A stretch of 64,000 nucleotides of DNA, from contig NC_079490.1 of NCBI RefSeq assembly GCF_020520425.1, forward strand, positions 2,914,001 to 2,978,000, read 5' to 3'. The position numbers and the translations under genes were made by a program. The stretch is from Spinacia oleracea (lineage: Eukaryota > Streptophyta > Magnoliopsida > Caryophyllales > Amaranthaceae). The notes under the pieces were generated by a model. The model was not told where the DNA came from and ran no database searches. It saw only the letters and a list, made by a program, of their open reading frames with translations. Shown piece by piece: positions 1 to 11,953 of the stretch (position 1 is its first letter; every line of letters starts with the position of its first letter).

Positions 1-330
1 ATCCTTAACACTCGAACGTGAGAACCGACACTTCGACATTTCAATTTAGACCAAAATCAAGCAATTTTTTTACAAAATTTTCATTTCGAATACTTAAACA
101 TACATCCCCTGACCAATATGAATAACCGAGTCCAGATAACATAATTTATAATAATTCACTCCGTATACGCTACAGTTGAACTCATCATTTTATCTCAAAT
201 ACTCGTGTTAGATCCTCAACACTCGAACATAAGTATCGACACTTGCACACTTCATTTTTTACCAGAATCATGCAATTTTTTTCACAAAATAGTCATTTTT
301 AAACATACGTACATCCATATCCAATATGAA
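1..330. repeat. Tandem duplication, about 210-bp period
   Basis: The stretch around 1-120 recurs at about 211-330. Both copies share an ACACTCGAAC word followed by a GACACTTCGACA / GACACTTGCACA word, a poly-T run after CAAT, and an AATATGAATA block. Divergence is moderate. The same kind of ACACTCGAA/CGACAC wording appears inverted in the HSFB4 intron near 62380, so it looks like one dispersed repeat family. It lies just downstream of the last GH9 exon seen here, in what should be the following intron. Confidence 0.6.
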
Positions 331-462
331 TATGCATAAAATGTAACGGTAATGTTATTGTATGGTTTATATCATTGGTCCCCCAAAATTAGATTATGGT
401 ACTCCATATAAATATATGATGATATATGATGGTGACAATATAATGGGAAGAAAAAAATTTAC

Positions 463-3400
463 CTGACGTTTGGCAAATTGTTTTAAGAGGGCAGAAGAAG
501 CTACAATTCCGCCACATGGCACTTGGTGATTGGAGTGGCTTAGATAGTTAGAGTATGCTAGAAGTAGGAAAGACAAAGACGTTACATGCTGCATGTTACT
601 CCCTCCTGCCTTGAAGATCAGTCCTCCTACCAATTTCAATTTCAATTTCAATTTCAATTTCAATTTCGATCAGTTTTGTATTTCGTAAATGGTTTTATTT
701 TTAATATACGTATGTTTTAACTCTATTTTATAAAGATCTTTACAGTTACTATTTAAATAAATACTCTCTCCGTCCCTTAATACTCGCACCGGTTTGACAG
801 GTGCGGACTTTAAGATACTTGAATTGACTTATTAATTTAATGGGTGGTACTGTAGATGATAGTGTGGTATTTTTTTTAATATAGTTAGTCGAAAATGTGT
901 AAGGGGTGGGGAGTGGTGAGTGGGGGGTGTGAATTTTTAAATGTTTTTTTGTAGGGAGTATGGGTGTAGGTGGGTTAGTAGGTAAGTGCGAGAAATAATA
1001 TAATATTGGTAAAAAAATTCATTTATAGAAGCGGTGCAAGTATTAAAGGACGGCCCGAAAAGGAAAGCGGTGCGAGTATTAAGGGACGGAGGGAGTATTA
1101 AGATAAAAGTAGAAAAATTGGTTAAATATAATAATATATGGATAAAGTAAGAGAAATGTGTAAAAATATGAGTGGTTGGAAGAAGAAAAAATGAATAAAT
1201 TAAGAGAAAGTGAGTGGAAAATTGTAAATATTGTGGGGGTAAGAAGGGTAAGGTAGTAAATTTTCATGTCAAACTGTAGAATAAAGCAAAGTGTAAAGAA
1301 AATTATGAAACAGACTAAAACGGAAAGTGTAAAGATCATTTTAAAACGGAGATAGTACAACTTAATTACGGGTTACGATCATTACCTGGAGAGTATTGGA
1401 CTTGTGGATGAGCAACTCCGGGAATTACAGAGCATATGAAGTCGTCCGCGTTGTTCTTAAAACTTCTCAAGTCCTCAGCTCTGCCCATCAACACTTCCTA
1501 TAATCAACCATCACACAACCGCGCTCTCATGTTAATTAAACTTTTTTTTTTATCGTGATTAAATTAATAACTATAAAAAGTACTACCTCCGTTTCAATAA
1601 GAGATGACGATAATAATTAACTTTACATTTATTATTTTTATTTAATATGGAGAATTGATAACACAATGTTAAATGAATTAGGTCAAACATAGCTATAAGT
1701 ATATGAAAGCAGAAGGTAATGGCCAGAATGGGAAGTTCTGCAATTTTCTCACTGTGTTTTTCAGCCTTATGGCACATGCATCTGCCCACTTATATTTCAC
1801 TACTATTTCCACATATTTTACAAATAATATTTAATAAAATAATTTTCAAATAAGAAAAATAAAAAATTTGGATTTTGGATATAATAAAAAAAAATTGCAG
1901 CAAATGCATGTATCACAAATTCACACACATATAATAGTGTATTGGTTCAATCAAGCAAGGATAACTCACGTTAGTCCTTTTTATTTTCTTATCGAAAACA
2001 AAACTGAGCACTTTCTTTTCTTTTCTTTTTAATATAAATTACTGGCTTTTTTTAGGAATTTTTTGAGCCATAAAATACTCCCTCCGTCCCGGAATATTTG
2101 ACATGTTTTCCTTATCGGGCCGTCCCTTAATACTTGACCTGTTTCTAAAAATGGAAATATTCTAACAATATTATATTATGTCTCCACAAATTCTTATTTA
2201 CAATAGGTGTACAATAAATATTGTACACCGGAGTAAAAGTTAATTCAAAAGGCTTAAAAGTTAAGCCTATATAAGTAAAAGTTATCTATTTTTCGGTTAT
2301 AATTTTTTTCATTTTAGTAAAACTTATTTCTTCAAAATAACTAATAATGTATAAAATTAATCATTTAACCCTTTAAAATATTTATCTATCAAATTTTTTT
2401 TTACTAATATAAAAGTTAATCAAAACTAGGTTAAAGTTACAAAAAAAGGTTAAAGTTAGCTTGGTGTACAATAAATTTATTGTACACCTTGTGCGCACAA
2501 GACCTTTTGTTATTTCTTACTCCACCCCTATTAACCCACCTACTCCCTACTCCATACAAAAAATAATTAAAAATTCAACCCCTACTCTCCCCCAACCCCA
2601 CCTCTTAACCCACCTCCCACTAACTACATTAAAATAATACCCCACTATCAACTACTACCTATTAAATTAAATAAGTCAATTCAAATCCCTTAAACTCTGT
2701 ACCGGTCAAACCGGGTCGAGTATTCCGGGGCGGAGGAAGTATTAAATTCTATGAAAATCGACCTTATTATAATATAATACGTTTAAAGTTAAGCAGATCG
2801 AGCAAAGTTACAAGAACCGGGAATAAAAATAAACGAATCGTATAAGCTTTTGTGTTGCAAGTGAGTAATCATATACAGAATATCGATCTTTACTATTGTG
2901 ACAAATCCTATTGTGACAAATCTTTCGCATGCTTAAAGAAAGAGGAAATCAATTATGTACATTTGTGGATCATTATCTAAGCCTTCACATGTTTAAAGAA
3001 TCAAAAACTTTTTTTGGGAAAACTATAAAAAATAACATTTCAGAAGAAAACACCAAAATAATGTGAAAACTTCAAAATCCAGCCTGTACATAACAAGTCA
3101 TTATTCTTTGCCAAGTAAGATTTTATACACTAAGATCTAAAATCAATATTTAATTACTCTTTCGGTTCCTTATTGTTTGTCCCGTATATCAGAAACACTC
3201 TGTTAAAAATTGGGCTGAATATAATTGAGAAAGGCAAAGTAGTGGGATCATAATCATTTTTAGTAATGAGACAATATTTAGAGAACGACCAAAATAATGA
3301 ATGGGGTAAATTAACGAAAAGATACATATATTCTTCTCCTCCGACATGACTATAATAATCTAAGGTTCGCGGTAATTGGATAAACAAATGGGTCGGACCC

Positions 3401-6400
3401 CACAAAGTAGTGGGAATTATGATCATTTTTTAGTAACTGTTCACTTTTTCGGGAACGAATCAAAACGACAAATGGAGCAAATAAAAAGAGACGAGAGAAT
3501 ATGTTCATATATTCTTCTGCTCCGACATGATTATAATAATCTAAGATTAGTAGTAATTGGATAACATATGGGTCGGAGTGTCGGACCCACAAAAGAATTG
3601 TAGCCCATAAAATTCCCAAACCCCAAGGCCCAAATCCAACATGATCAGATATTCCACAAGCACGTGATTGGCTAAGAGTGGGACCCACTCACTCATATAA
3701 TGTGGACCCCACTAAATTTAGTCACAGGACAAGAAGAATAATGTCTCATTGCATTAGGACAAACAATTCCGTAGGTCCAGCTAAGATTTTTTGGATTATC
3801 ATAATTTAATCCCGTTTTAATTTACTGTTTATTAACGTGATTTTAACATTTTAATCATTGTACGGAGTATTTAGGTACAAAGTACGGAGACCAATTATTT
3901 GTTGGTTCAGTGGTGATTGGGGCAGAACTTGGTAGGAAGGACCTGCGTTCGATCCTCCATAACAATAATTGGGAGGGGACTGGAACTTATCCATCCAGAA
4001 CTCGCCCCGAATCCGGATTAGCCCTAAGGGTGGGTGCTAACACCAAAAAAAATGTATAAAGTACGGAGTATTAGATATTTTGTGGCTAAGGTGCGTTTTA
4101 TTTACCTGATCGATATGTTGTATTTAGATTGAATAGTCATTTATCTTTGGGATAGTTCTTATGCTAATAATGCCATTTTTACCGTGTTTAATTATAGTAT
4201 TAATGGGATTACAGAGTACAAAATATCGTGTGTGTGAAAAGTCTTAGATATTTCGTAGTGTGTTTTATAATTAATTTACCTGAACGATATTTCGTACTTG
4301 GCAAGTTCTCATGTCAAACTTGTCTTATCTGAATTTAACTGAACTTGTAAGAACTTATTTTCTGTGAAATATGTGAAAATAATATGAACAGAGCCGAATT
4401 TAAATCATTTTACCAAATTTTAAAGGTACAGAAATAATGGTGTGTACGGAATTCGATTCATTAATACGGAATAATATTTTTTAAAAAGGATAATTGAGGT
4501 CGAATGTCTTTAATCAAGTAGGTGTCGGCTGATTAAAATACTGAATTAGCAGAGTGGGGAAGAGAACGTACAAGAAGTACCATTTGCACCATGAATTATT
4601 GACAGATTTTTTGAACTTTATAGAAAAAATAAAGTTAAATAAACTTTTTTATGTTGTTTGATTAGCTTAATATTAGGAAATTAAAGACCAATGATTTGTA
4701 GCTCTTAATTTAATGTATTTTCTAATGTCGATTTAAATTAACATGCATGATAAATCACATATCGATTGATAGATAGTACATTATTTATGTTGTTTGATTA
4801 GCTTAATATTAGGAAATTAAAGACTAATGATTTATAACTCTTAACTTAATACATTTTTTAAATTGATAACACATGACAAATCACATGTCGATTGAAATTA
4901 ACAAGCATGTCAAATCACATGTCGACAGATTGATGGAGTACTCCGTATTATTTATGGTGTTTGGTTTATCTTATTATTTTTTTACTTTTATCTCTTTATA
5001 TACGACTCGATCAATTAAAAAGACAAAAACCGGTTAATCCCATGTTGAAAGATTGATGGAGTACTCCGTATTATTTATATTGTTTGATTTATCTTAGTAA
5101 TTTTTTTATTTTTATCTCTTTATATACGACTCGATCAATTAAAAAGACGAAAAAGGGTTATAATAAATTAAGTAAAAAGAATAAATACCTTGGAAATGAG
5201 GACATTAATCCCAGCATGCTTATTATCCCATCCAAATTCATTAATGGTATCTCCAGCTCTTAATATCACCTCGTTCCTCACTATGTATTCTCTGTATCTG
5301 CGCCTCCTTGTGGCCTTGTGCAACCATGCTGCCCCCCATAACAACTCGTCCTATTAATCAAATACGTAGAATCAGTTGCGGATTTTGAACAGTTTTGTGA
5401 AAAGTCAGTAGAAAAAGAATTAACAAATATAATACGGAGTATGAGATTTATACAATTATACTCAAAATTGTAGCTAATTTTAAACAATTACACTCAAATT
5501 TCAGGGACGAAACTAAATCAGTTGCGGATCTTGAACAGTTTTGTGAAGGGTCAGTAAAAGAATTAACAATATAATACTTCGTATGAGATTATACAATTAT
5601 ACTCAAAATTATAGCTAGATGCCTAGATTTAAGCTTCGTTCTATTCGATTTATTTTGACTGAACTTATATTATCTGAAAAAAAAACTAATTTTGTATGAA
5701 ATAAACTTATTTGTGTGTGAAAATGTCTGGAAAAAAAACTTATTTTCTCTGAACTTAACTAAACCTATCTGAACTTATCTGAACTTAACTGAAGTTATCT
5801 GAAATTATTTTGTATGAAATAAGTCAAATAAGTCGGACATAACAGAACCTTATACAATTACACTCAAATTTCAGGGACGAAACTAAAAATACACTATAAA
5901 TTTTTTTTGCCTGAAGGAGCTTGTTGTAAGAAAGATCCGCCATCACGGGAAATATTTCCGTCTTAGTTTAATCGTCACATTTTTAGTTTGAATTATTCTA
6001 TCAAGGTGATTACATGACAATTAACATTGAATTTCATCAAGAAAAACAACAATTTTTTTTAAAAAAAAGTCAAGAAAAACAGGATTTTTATCAACACTTT
6101 GTTCTATGCAACGTTATAATGTTTTAACTTGGGAAGTCCAAAAAACAAACAGAAAAAACGGGAAAAAGAGTTATTCACATGTACTCCCTCCGTTCCGGAA
6201 TACTTGATCTGTTTTCCTTATCGGGCCGTCCCTTAATACTTGACCTGTTTCTAAAAATGGAAATATTCTAACAATATTATATTATTTCTCACTCCACCCC
6301 TATTATCCCACCCACCTCCTACTCCATACAAAAACTAATTAAAAATTCAACCCCTACTCTCCCCCAACCCCACCCCTTTACACATTTCCCACTAACTACA

Positions 6401-9400
6401 TTAAAATAATACCCCACTATCAACTACTACCTATTAAATTAAATAAGTCAATTCAAGTCTCTTAAACTCTGTGCCGATCAAACCGGGTCGAGTATTCCGG
6501 AATGGAGGGAGTATGAAAAACAAAGGGCATGGGACAACAAAGTTACCTGGTATCCGTTATTATCACAGTAAAACGGGCAAACTGCTCTTTTTAGGCTCGA
6601 ACTATATGCTCCTCGGTATTTGTCTGCAAACTCGAACACCTATTTTAAACATCAAATCCAACCATTGTTATTAAGTATTACATTAAGCATACAGGTTTAT
6701 TATATACTCGGGTGTACTATACAGGTAAAAAAGTCAAACATTCTAACATGCACGTAGCTATAGATAGCACGTGTCAATGTGTCATGCATTTGCCACCGTG
6801 ACAATTGTATAGATACGCGTTCGGGTGTTACAAATAGAAACCATTATTATTACGGAGTATTACATCTAATACAGTTTTACTATATACACTCGGGTATACT
6901 GTGCACGTAAAGGAAAACAAACACACTAACATGTACGTAGCTAGAGATAACACGTGTCACTGTGTCATGCACTTGCCACTTTGACAATTGTATAGATACG
7001 TGTTTGGGTGTATAGTAAAATGCAATTTAGTTTAGCTACATATATATAGAAACCTTTGTTATTACGACGTACTCCCTCTGTCCCGAAATACTTGACCTGT
7101 TTTCCTTATCGGGCCGTCCCTTAATACTTGACCTGTTTCTAAAAATGGAAATATTCTAACAATATTATATTGTTTCTCACTCCACCCCTATTAACCCACC
7201 TACCCCTATTCCATACAAAAAATAATTAAAAATTCAACCCCTACTCTCATTTCTCACTAACTACATTAAAATAATACCCCACTATCAACTACTACCTATT
7301 AAATTAAGTAATTCAATTCAAGTCCCTTAAACTCTGTGCCGGTCAAACCGGGTCGAGTATTCCGGGACGGAGGGAGTATTATATCTAACACACAGTTATA
7401 CTATACAATCGGAATTACTGTACACGTAAAGGAAATAACACGTGTCAATATGTCATGCACTCGCCAGTACGCCACCGTGACAATTGTTTAGATACGTGTT
7501 CGGGTGCATAATAATTATGCTTTTTAGTTTACCTACATATAGAAACAATTGTATTTTTCCTCCTTAATTAACGGCCATGACAAAAAAAAATTAAAAAATC
7601 CCAAAAACAAAACAAAAAAAAAAGAGAAAACAAGCCGTTGATTACGCGCCAAAGTAATTCCTATTCTCCTGGCTCTGTTTTTTTCTTTAACTTGTCCTTT
7701 TTTTTTTTTGTCTGTTTTATGTTCAACTAATTTTATGCAACGTATCTTTACGCGCAAATGAGCCACTAGGTCAACGTACATTACAAACGGGAAGAGAAAT
7801 TTAAATCTGTAATATATCGTACTTTTATACAGATGGAAGGAAAATTCGAACCTGTAATATATCGTACTTGTATACAGACTCTGAATCTTAATCAGTAGGC
7901 GAAGAAATTATTGGTACTTTTATGTATTGGTGAGTTTATGGTAGTAGGCATGTAGCATTGAGTAAGCTTTACTCAAATGGAAAAAAGTTATTATGACACT
8001 ATTTATGTGCACTCCTAATTAATTTCTGACACTAATTAATTTGATTGATTATTGCGTATGATTATATGATTATCATGTTGTCCTTTTAACTAATTACTCA
8101 GTATCATTTTGCTACATATGAAAAACAAGTTATTTAAAGACGACAATTATTTAGGAACAAAAAAGTAACAAGAATATACTTACTTTGACGGCCCGACTAA
8201 GGAGCAAACGAGAATAAGCACGATCACGAGACCGGAACACAATCGATGCCGCCGCCAACGCCGCGGCGGTCTCCCCGGCAACGTCGGACCCGGGGTGGTT
8301 ACGATCAATCGCGTAGACGCTACGCGAGGTGTCCATATCCTCGGGCCGTTCCCAACAATTGTGGTCGGAGTACGGGTCACCGACCTGTACGTACATGACA
8401 TTCGGCACCTCGGCCGTGGCTTTTAAGAGGTAGTCGGTTCCCCAACGCACCGTCTTCAGCGCGTGGGAGAGCTCACCCCTCATGTTTCGACCGAAATCGA
8501 TCACGCTCCATGATAGGAGCGTGACACTAAACGCCATTGGGAATCCGAACTTTATATTGTCCCCCGCATCATAGTATCCTCCTGTCAAATCTCTCTGTAA
8601 TTGGAAAAAAAGTCCGTTAATTTCCGTTACAAGCAAGTGAACCTCACGCTCTTATACCGCGAGTCAGAAATACAATACAAGTACAAATTACAAATAGATA
8701 ATGGGAGATTCGGACATGTGACACATCGTACACAAAACCTCAATACTTCGTACGTAGCATTAGATTTTATTACAAAATGTTTCTCTTATTCCATTTTGAC
8801 TTTTTCATTATTGGTCATACTATCCTGCTGACTCAGATATAACATAACTCTAGCACATACGATATTTTTCATCTAGGATAACGTAAACATATCCCCTATT
8901 TGTTTCTTAAAAGATTAAGTTAATTACTCCGTATGATTTAACATTGATAATTATAATTAATCCAACATTCTATGAAGCTTTATTGGTCAATTACTTTCAA
9001 ACAAAATTAAAATCATTGGTTAATTAACAAAACAATATTTAATTTCCTCTTTATATATATATATTTTCTGTGATAACAACAAGAAAAACAAAAGGTCATG
9101 TGCGCACAAGGTGTACAATAAATTTATTGTACACCAAGATAACTTTAACTCTTTTTTTGTAACTTTAACCTAGTTTTGATTAACTTTTATGTTAGTAAAA
9201 AAAATTGATAGATAAATATTTTAAAGGGTTAAATGATTAATTTTATACATTATTAGTTATTTTGAAGGAATAAGTTTTACTAAAATGAAAAAATTTATCA
9301 GTGAAAAATAGATAACTTTTACATATATATGCTTAACTTTTAAGCATTTTGAGTTAACTTTTACTCTATTGTAAATAAGAATTTGTGCAAGAAAAATTAC

Positions 9401-10193
9401 ACAATCACCCATTATTAACAAAACAATATTTAATCTCATATTTTAATGTGGCTAGATGGGATACTCGTGGTAGTACCTAATACGGTCATACTTTGATTAA
9501 ACTCATTTTCACAAAATATAACTCTCCCTTATATATTATTTTGGTGAAACTTGATTTGCAATAATTTTTTTCTAAAATAAAAATAAATAATGAAAACTAA
9601 ACCACTCCGTATGTATTTTACATATTACTCCGTAGCACATAATGTTTTTTTATTTTAATTTTTGGGTTTATTTTGGCGCGAATAAGCCACGAGGACGACG
9701 GGGATGAAATCGATCACAGAATCACGTGAAATCGAGATAAAAACTCTAACCAACTGAACTATATTCACTTATTTTTGGTAAACTAATATCGAGAAAAATT
9801 AATGATTTTTCAAAAGAGAAATTATTCCTTACAAAAATCACATTCTTAATTTCTTATAGCACAACATATTACATGCATTGTTATAAATTCAGTTCTTTGA
9901 ATAAAATATTTCGCATTAATAATATAATTTGAACTAGTAACGTAACAACTAAGAGCGAGTAAGAAAGATGAACATACACCGACAGAGTGACCGTCGCGTA
10001 GGGCGGAGTCACGGCGCCAACGAAGGCGTTGATCGGCGGGGAGTTTACCGGAGCGTTGGCCTTCGAAGAATAGGAGACTCTTCCTAAGAGCATCCATGTA
10101 ATTATGTTGCTGCGCAAAACAGAGGGAGGAGAGAGACAGTAGAGAGAAGAAGAATAACACAACGAGGAGAGAGAAAGTAGAATTCTTCGCCAT
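463..10193 (-). CDS. Endo-beta-1,4-glucanase, glycoside hydrolase family 9 (class B, secreted), partial at its 3' end
   Basis: A secreted cellulase-type enzyme that would hydrolyse internal beta-1,4-glucosidic bonds during wall remodelling. Exons on the minus strand, in order: 10193-9978, 8594-8184, 6639-6547, 5350-5189, 1497-1386 and 626-463. All have GT/AG borders and compatible phases, giving 386 residues. Residues 1-27 form a signal peptide (hydrophobic core, then CFAQQ). The mature part starts [20 protein letters not shown] and continues with [21 protein letters not shown] carries the expected Asp catalytic base, and VCPFYC and [10 protein letters not shown] are family blocks. [10 protein letters not shown] and [20 protein letters not shown] follow. 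There is no membrane anchor, so it is not KORRIGAN-like. The last ~110 residues (second GH9 signature with the catalytic His, Asp and Glu) lie beyond the left edge, so activity and the presence of a CBM49 cannot be judged. The start is the first ATG after the TATA box at 10265. Confidence 0.92.
720..1355. mobile_element. Stowaway-like MITE interrupted by a second MITE
   Basis: The right end (AAAACGGAGATAG) is complementary to the left end (CTCTATTTTATAAAGATCTT). The interior at 1100-1340 is the reverse complement of the element at 44975-45291. The inner element at 764-1095 splits it. It sits in the GH9 intron between exons 5 and 6. Confidence 0.55.
764..1095. mobile_element. Stowaway-like MITE (TA duplication)
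   Basis: Starts CTCTCTCCGTCCCTTAATAC and ends with the inverse (GTATTAAGGGACGGAGGGAG), with TA on both sides. About 332 bp, non-coding, inserted in the MITE at 720-1355. Confidence 0.75.
2088..2739. mobile_element. Stowaway-like MITE carrying a nested Mutator-like MITE
   Basis: The ends CTCCCTCCGTCCCGGAATA and TATTCCGGGGCGGAGGAAG are inverted repeats with flanking TA. It belongs to the same family as 6184-6511, 7072-7376 and 11631-11953. It is about twice their length because 2185-2509 is inserted in it. Lies in the GH9 intron between exons 4 and 5. Confidence 0.75.
2185..2509 (-). mobile_element. Mutator-type MITE with terminal palindromes, family P, copy 1
   Basis: Begins CACAAATTCTTATTTACAAT and ends GCGCACAAGACCTTTTG. 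Near each end is a long perfect or near-perfect palindrome of the type GGTGTACAATAAA..., then its mirror image. Flanks TTATGTCTC and TTATTTCTT resemble a degraded 9-bp target duplication (7 of 9). Sister copies: 9089-9387, 44292-44616 and 46800-47129. Confidence 0.7.
3890..4053 (+). mobile_element. tRNA-derived SINE (Au-like)
   Basis: Pol III A box (TGGTTCAGTGGT) and B box (GTTCGATCC) lie 30-40 bp apart near the 5' end, and it ends in an A run. It is flanked by 15-bp direct repeats GTACAAAGTACGGAG / GTATAAAGTACGGAG (14 of 15), as expected for target-primed insertion. Lies in the GH9 intron between exons 4 and 5. Confidence 0.75.
4651..5160. repeat. Degenerate tandem repeats in a GH9 intron
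   Basis: Two ~140-bp copies of a TGTTTGATTAGCTTAATATTAG unit (from 4654 and 4790) are followed by two ~125-bp copies of a GATTGATGGAGTACTCCGTA unit (from ~4930 and ~5052). The last two end in the same ACGACTCGATCAATTAAAAA block. No coding potential seen. Confidence 0.65.
5370..5946. repeat. Duplicated transposon fragment with GCGGATC ends
   Basis: TCAGTTGCGGATTTTGAACA at 5370 recurs as TCAGTTGCGGATCTTGAACA at 5519. Each is followed by the same AACAATATAATAC / TACAATTATACTCAAAATT text, and a third partial copy lies at 5850-5890. The right limit AAGATCCGCCAT is the inverse of the left GCGGATCTT, suggesting a TIR element. A related fragment is at 12470-12780. Confidence 0.5.
6184..6511. mobile_element. 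Stowaway-like MITE (TA duplication)
   Basis: CTCCCTCCGTTCCGGAATAC at the left, inverse at the right, TA flanks. Full-length 328-bp sister of the elements at 2088, 7072 and 11631. It ends about 35 bp beyond the 3' side of GH9 exon 3. Confidence 0.8.
6660..7550. repeat. Three-copy tandem array in GH9 intron 2, one boundary split by a MITE
   Basis: Units of roughly 190-230 bp start near 6660, 6842 and, after the MITE at 7072-7376, near 7377. Shared blocks: ATACACTCGGGTATACT-type, GCACGTGTCA-type (AACACGTGTCA), TGTCATGCACTTGCCA and GACAATTGTATAGATACGTG. The repeated ACACGTGTCA core is G-box-like. No ORF. Confidence 0.7.
7072..7376. mobile_element. Stowaway-like MITE inside the tandem array
   Basis: CTCCCTCTGTCCCGAAATAC to TATTCCGGGACGGAGGGAG, TA flanked. 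It separates units 2 and 3 of the array at 6660-7550. Confidence 0.8.
9089..9387 (+). mobile_element. Mutator-type MITE, family P, copy 2
   Basis: Starts CAAAAGGTCATGTGCGCACA and ends AAATAAGAATTTGTG. It is flanked by a perfect 9-bp duplication CAAGAAAAA (9080-9088 and 9388-9396), the Mutator-superfamily signature. The 5' palindrome is intact. The 3' palindrome present in copies 1, 3 and 4 is missing here through a deletion of about 26 bp. Lies in GH9 intron 1. Confidence 0.85.
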
Positions 10194-10264
10194 TTTTGTT
10201 GAATTGGAGGAGAGAGAAAGAGATAGAGAGAGAGAAGTGAAATGAAGAAGAAGAAGTGGTGGTG

Positions 10265-10272
10265 TTTATATA
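10265..10272 (-). promoter_or_regulatory. TATA box of the GH9 gene
   Basis: TATATAAA on the minus strand, about 72 bp before the start codon at 10193. A GA-rich leader (10197-10240) lies between, as is common for plant 5' UTRs. Confidence 0.65.
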
Positions 10273-10422
10273 GTGGTGAGGAAAAACAGAGGAGTTATGG
10301 TGTAAGTGTATAAAGGTAGTGGTGTTTCATTGGATTCTTGTAAGAAAAAGTATGGTTTTTTTTTTCCTGCGGTGGACACGTGGTTTAACGTGAGTGGATA
10401 TGGTTCAACATTACTGTTTTGG

Positions 10423-11040
10423 TTGACTGTTACTATTGTTTCTTTGACTTTTTTTTTTGGTTGGGTTTTGAGTTGGGGTTTATTTGGGTTTAAGTTGGGT
10501 AATTCTTGATACGATTCGATAATTTAACTCGAAACTGATATGAAGGTTTGAAGTTGTTAAGAGAAATTTGAACACGTTCTGAAAGGTTGAAGTTACTGAG
10601 AGAAGTTTAAACCTAGACCTAAACCGAGTGACCTGAATTCGATTCGATTTGATCCATTAATCATATTTTTGTAATAATGACATGTTTTTACATTATTTCC
10701 GGTAATTTTTTTGGCACAAACGAAACAAAACTCGAACCTGGATAATTGACCCGAATTGACTGTTACTATTGTTTCTTTGACTTTTTTGTTGGGTTTTGAG
10801 TTGGGTTCATTTGTGTTTAAGTTGGGCAATCCTTGATACGATCCGATAACCCAACTCGAAACTGATATGAAAGTTGAAGTCGTTGAGAGAAATTTGAATC
10901 CGAGCCTGAATCGGATGACCTGAATTCGACTCGGTTTGGCCCATTTATCATTTTTGTGTTGTAATGTCAAGTCTTTACATATTTTTATAGGCACAATCGA
11001 AATCAAACCCGAACTTGACCAATTGACCAGAATTGTCACC
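10423..11040. repeat. Two-copy tandem repeat, 334-bp unit, upstream of GH9
   Basis: TGACTGTTACTATTGTTTCT occurs at about 10423 and 10757. Each copy is followed by the same GGGTTTTGAGTTGGG..., TTGATACGAT(T/C)CGATAA, AACTCGAAACTGATATGAA and CCTGAATTCGA text. A 159-codon open frame on the minus strand spans both copies but looks like repeat noise. Confidence 0.7.
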
Positions 11041-11098
11041 CTTATGAGTACTCTGTTTTTTTGGTTAATCAATTAGTTGCCATTGCGTATACGAGCAT

Positions 11099-11262
11099 GT
11101 TCGTCCGGTTGTCTAGTACATACTACGTATACAATTATGTGAGTAAGGCGCATTACAAGTTGTTCGTTCTGTTGTCTAGCTAGTACATACTACGTATAAA
11201 ATTATGTGAGTAAGGCGCATTACAAGTTGTTCGTTCTGTTGTCTAGTACATACTACGTATAA
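11099..11262. repeat. Short tandem repeat, 2.5 copies of ~65 bp
   Basis: TAGTACATACTACGTATA, then ATTATGTGAGTAAGGCGCAT, then TTGTTCGTTCTGTTGTCTAG, repeated. The middle unit has an extra CTAG. Confidence 0.8.
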
Positions 11263-11304
11263 TCAAGGTTGTTTTTGTTGCTCTTTTTGCCATTTTGGGC
11301 TATA

Positions 11305-11630
11305 CTACCTTCGTCCCTTAATACTCGACCTGTTTTGACCGGACACGCTTGCCAATGCACAACTTTGACCACCAATTTATTTAACTACATATTATAAAAA
11401 TTTATAAAAATATTAATATTTTAAAAATATATATTAAGATGAAACCAACAATATATTATATACTAACATTTGTTTTCATATATTAGAAATAAAATATGGT
11501 CAAAGTGAATTATGTGAATCATGCAAAAATTCAAAACAGGTCGAGTATTAGAAATAAAATATGGTCAAAGTGAATTATGTGAATAGTGCAAAAAAGTCAA
11601 ACTGGGTTGAGCATTAAGGGACGGAGGGAG
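11305..11630. mobile_element. Stowaway-like MITE, head-to-tail with the next
   Basis: CTACCTTCGTCCCTTAATAC at the left and GCATTAAGGGACGGAGGGAG at the right. An internal repeat of TAGAAATAAAATATGGTCAA occurs at ~11484 and ~11550. Confidence 0.65.
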
Positions 11631-11953
11631 TCCGTCCCGGAATACTTGACCTGTTTTCCTTATCGGGCCGTCCCTTAATACTTGACCTGTTTCTAAAAAT
11701 GGAAATATTCTAACAATATTATATTATTTCTCACTCCACCCCTATTAACCCATCTACCCCTTACTCCATACAAAAAATAATTAAAAATTCAACCCATACT
11801 CTCCCCCAACCCCACCTCTTAACCCACCTCTCACTAACTACATTAAAATAATACCCCACTATCAACTACTACCTATTAAATTAAATAAGTCAGTTCAAGT
11901 TCCTTAAACTCTGTGCTGGTCAAACCGGGTCGAGTATTCCGGGACGGAGGGAG
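11631..11953. mobile_element. Stowaway-like MITE abutting the previous one
   Basis: Begins TCCGTCCCGGAATACTTGAC directly at the end of the preceding element, lacking its own CTCCC and TA, and ends TATTCCGGGACGGAGGGAG with TA. The missing bases suggest insertion or recombination at the shared CTCCCTCCG end. Confidence 0.7.

Noticed and set aside
10593..11072. 159-codon open frame on the minus strand upstream of GH9
   Set aside because: It spans a two-copy tandem repeat, shows no family motif and biased repeat-like composition, so it is repeat noise.
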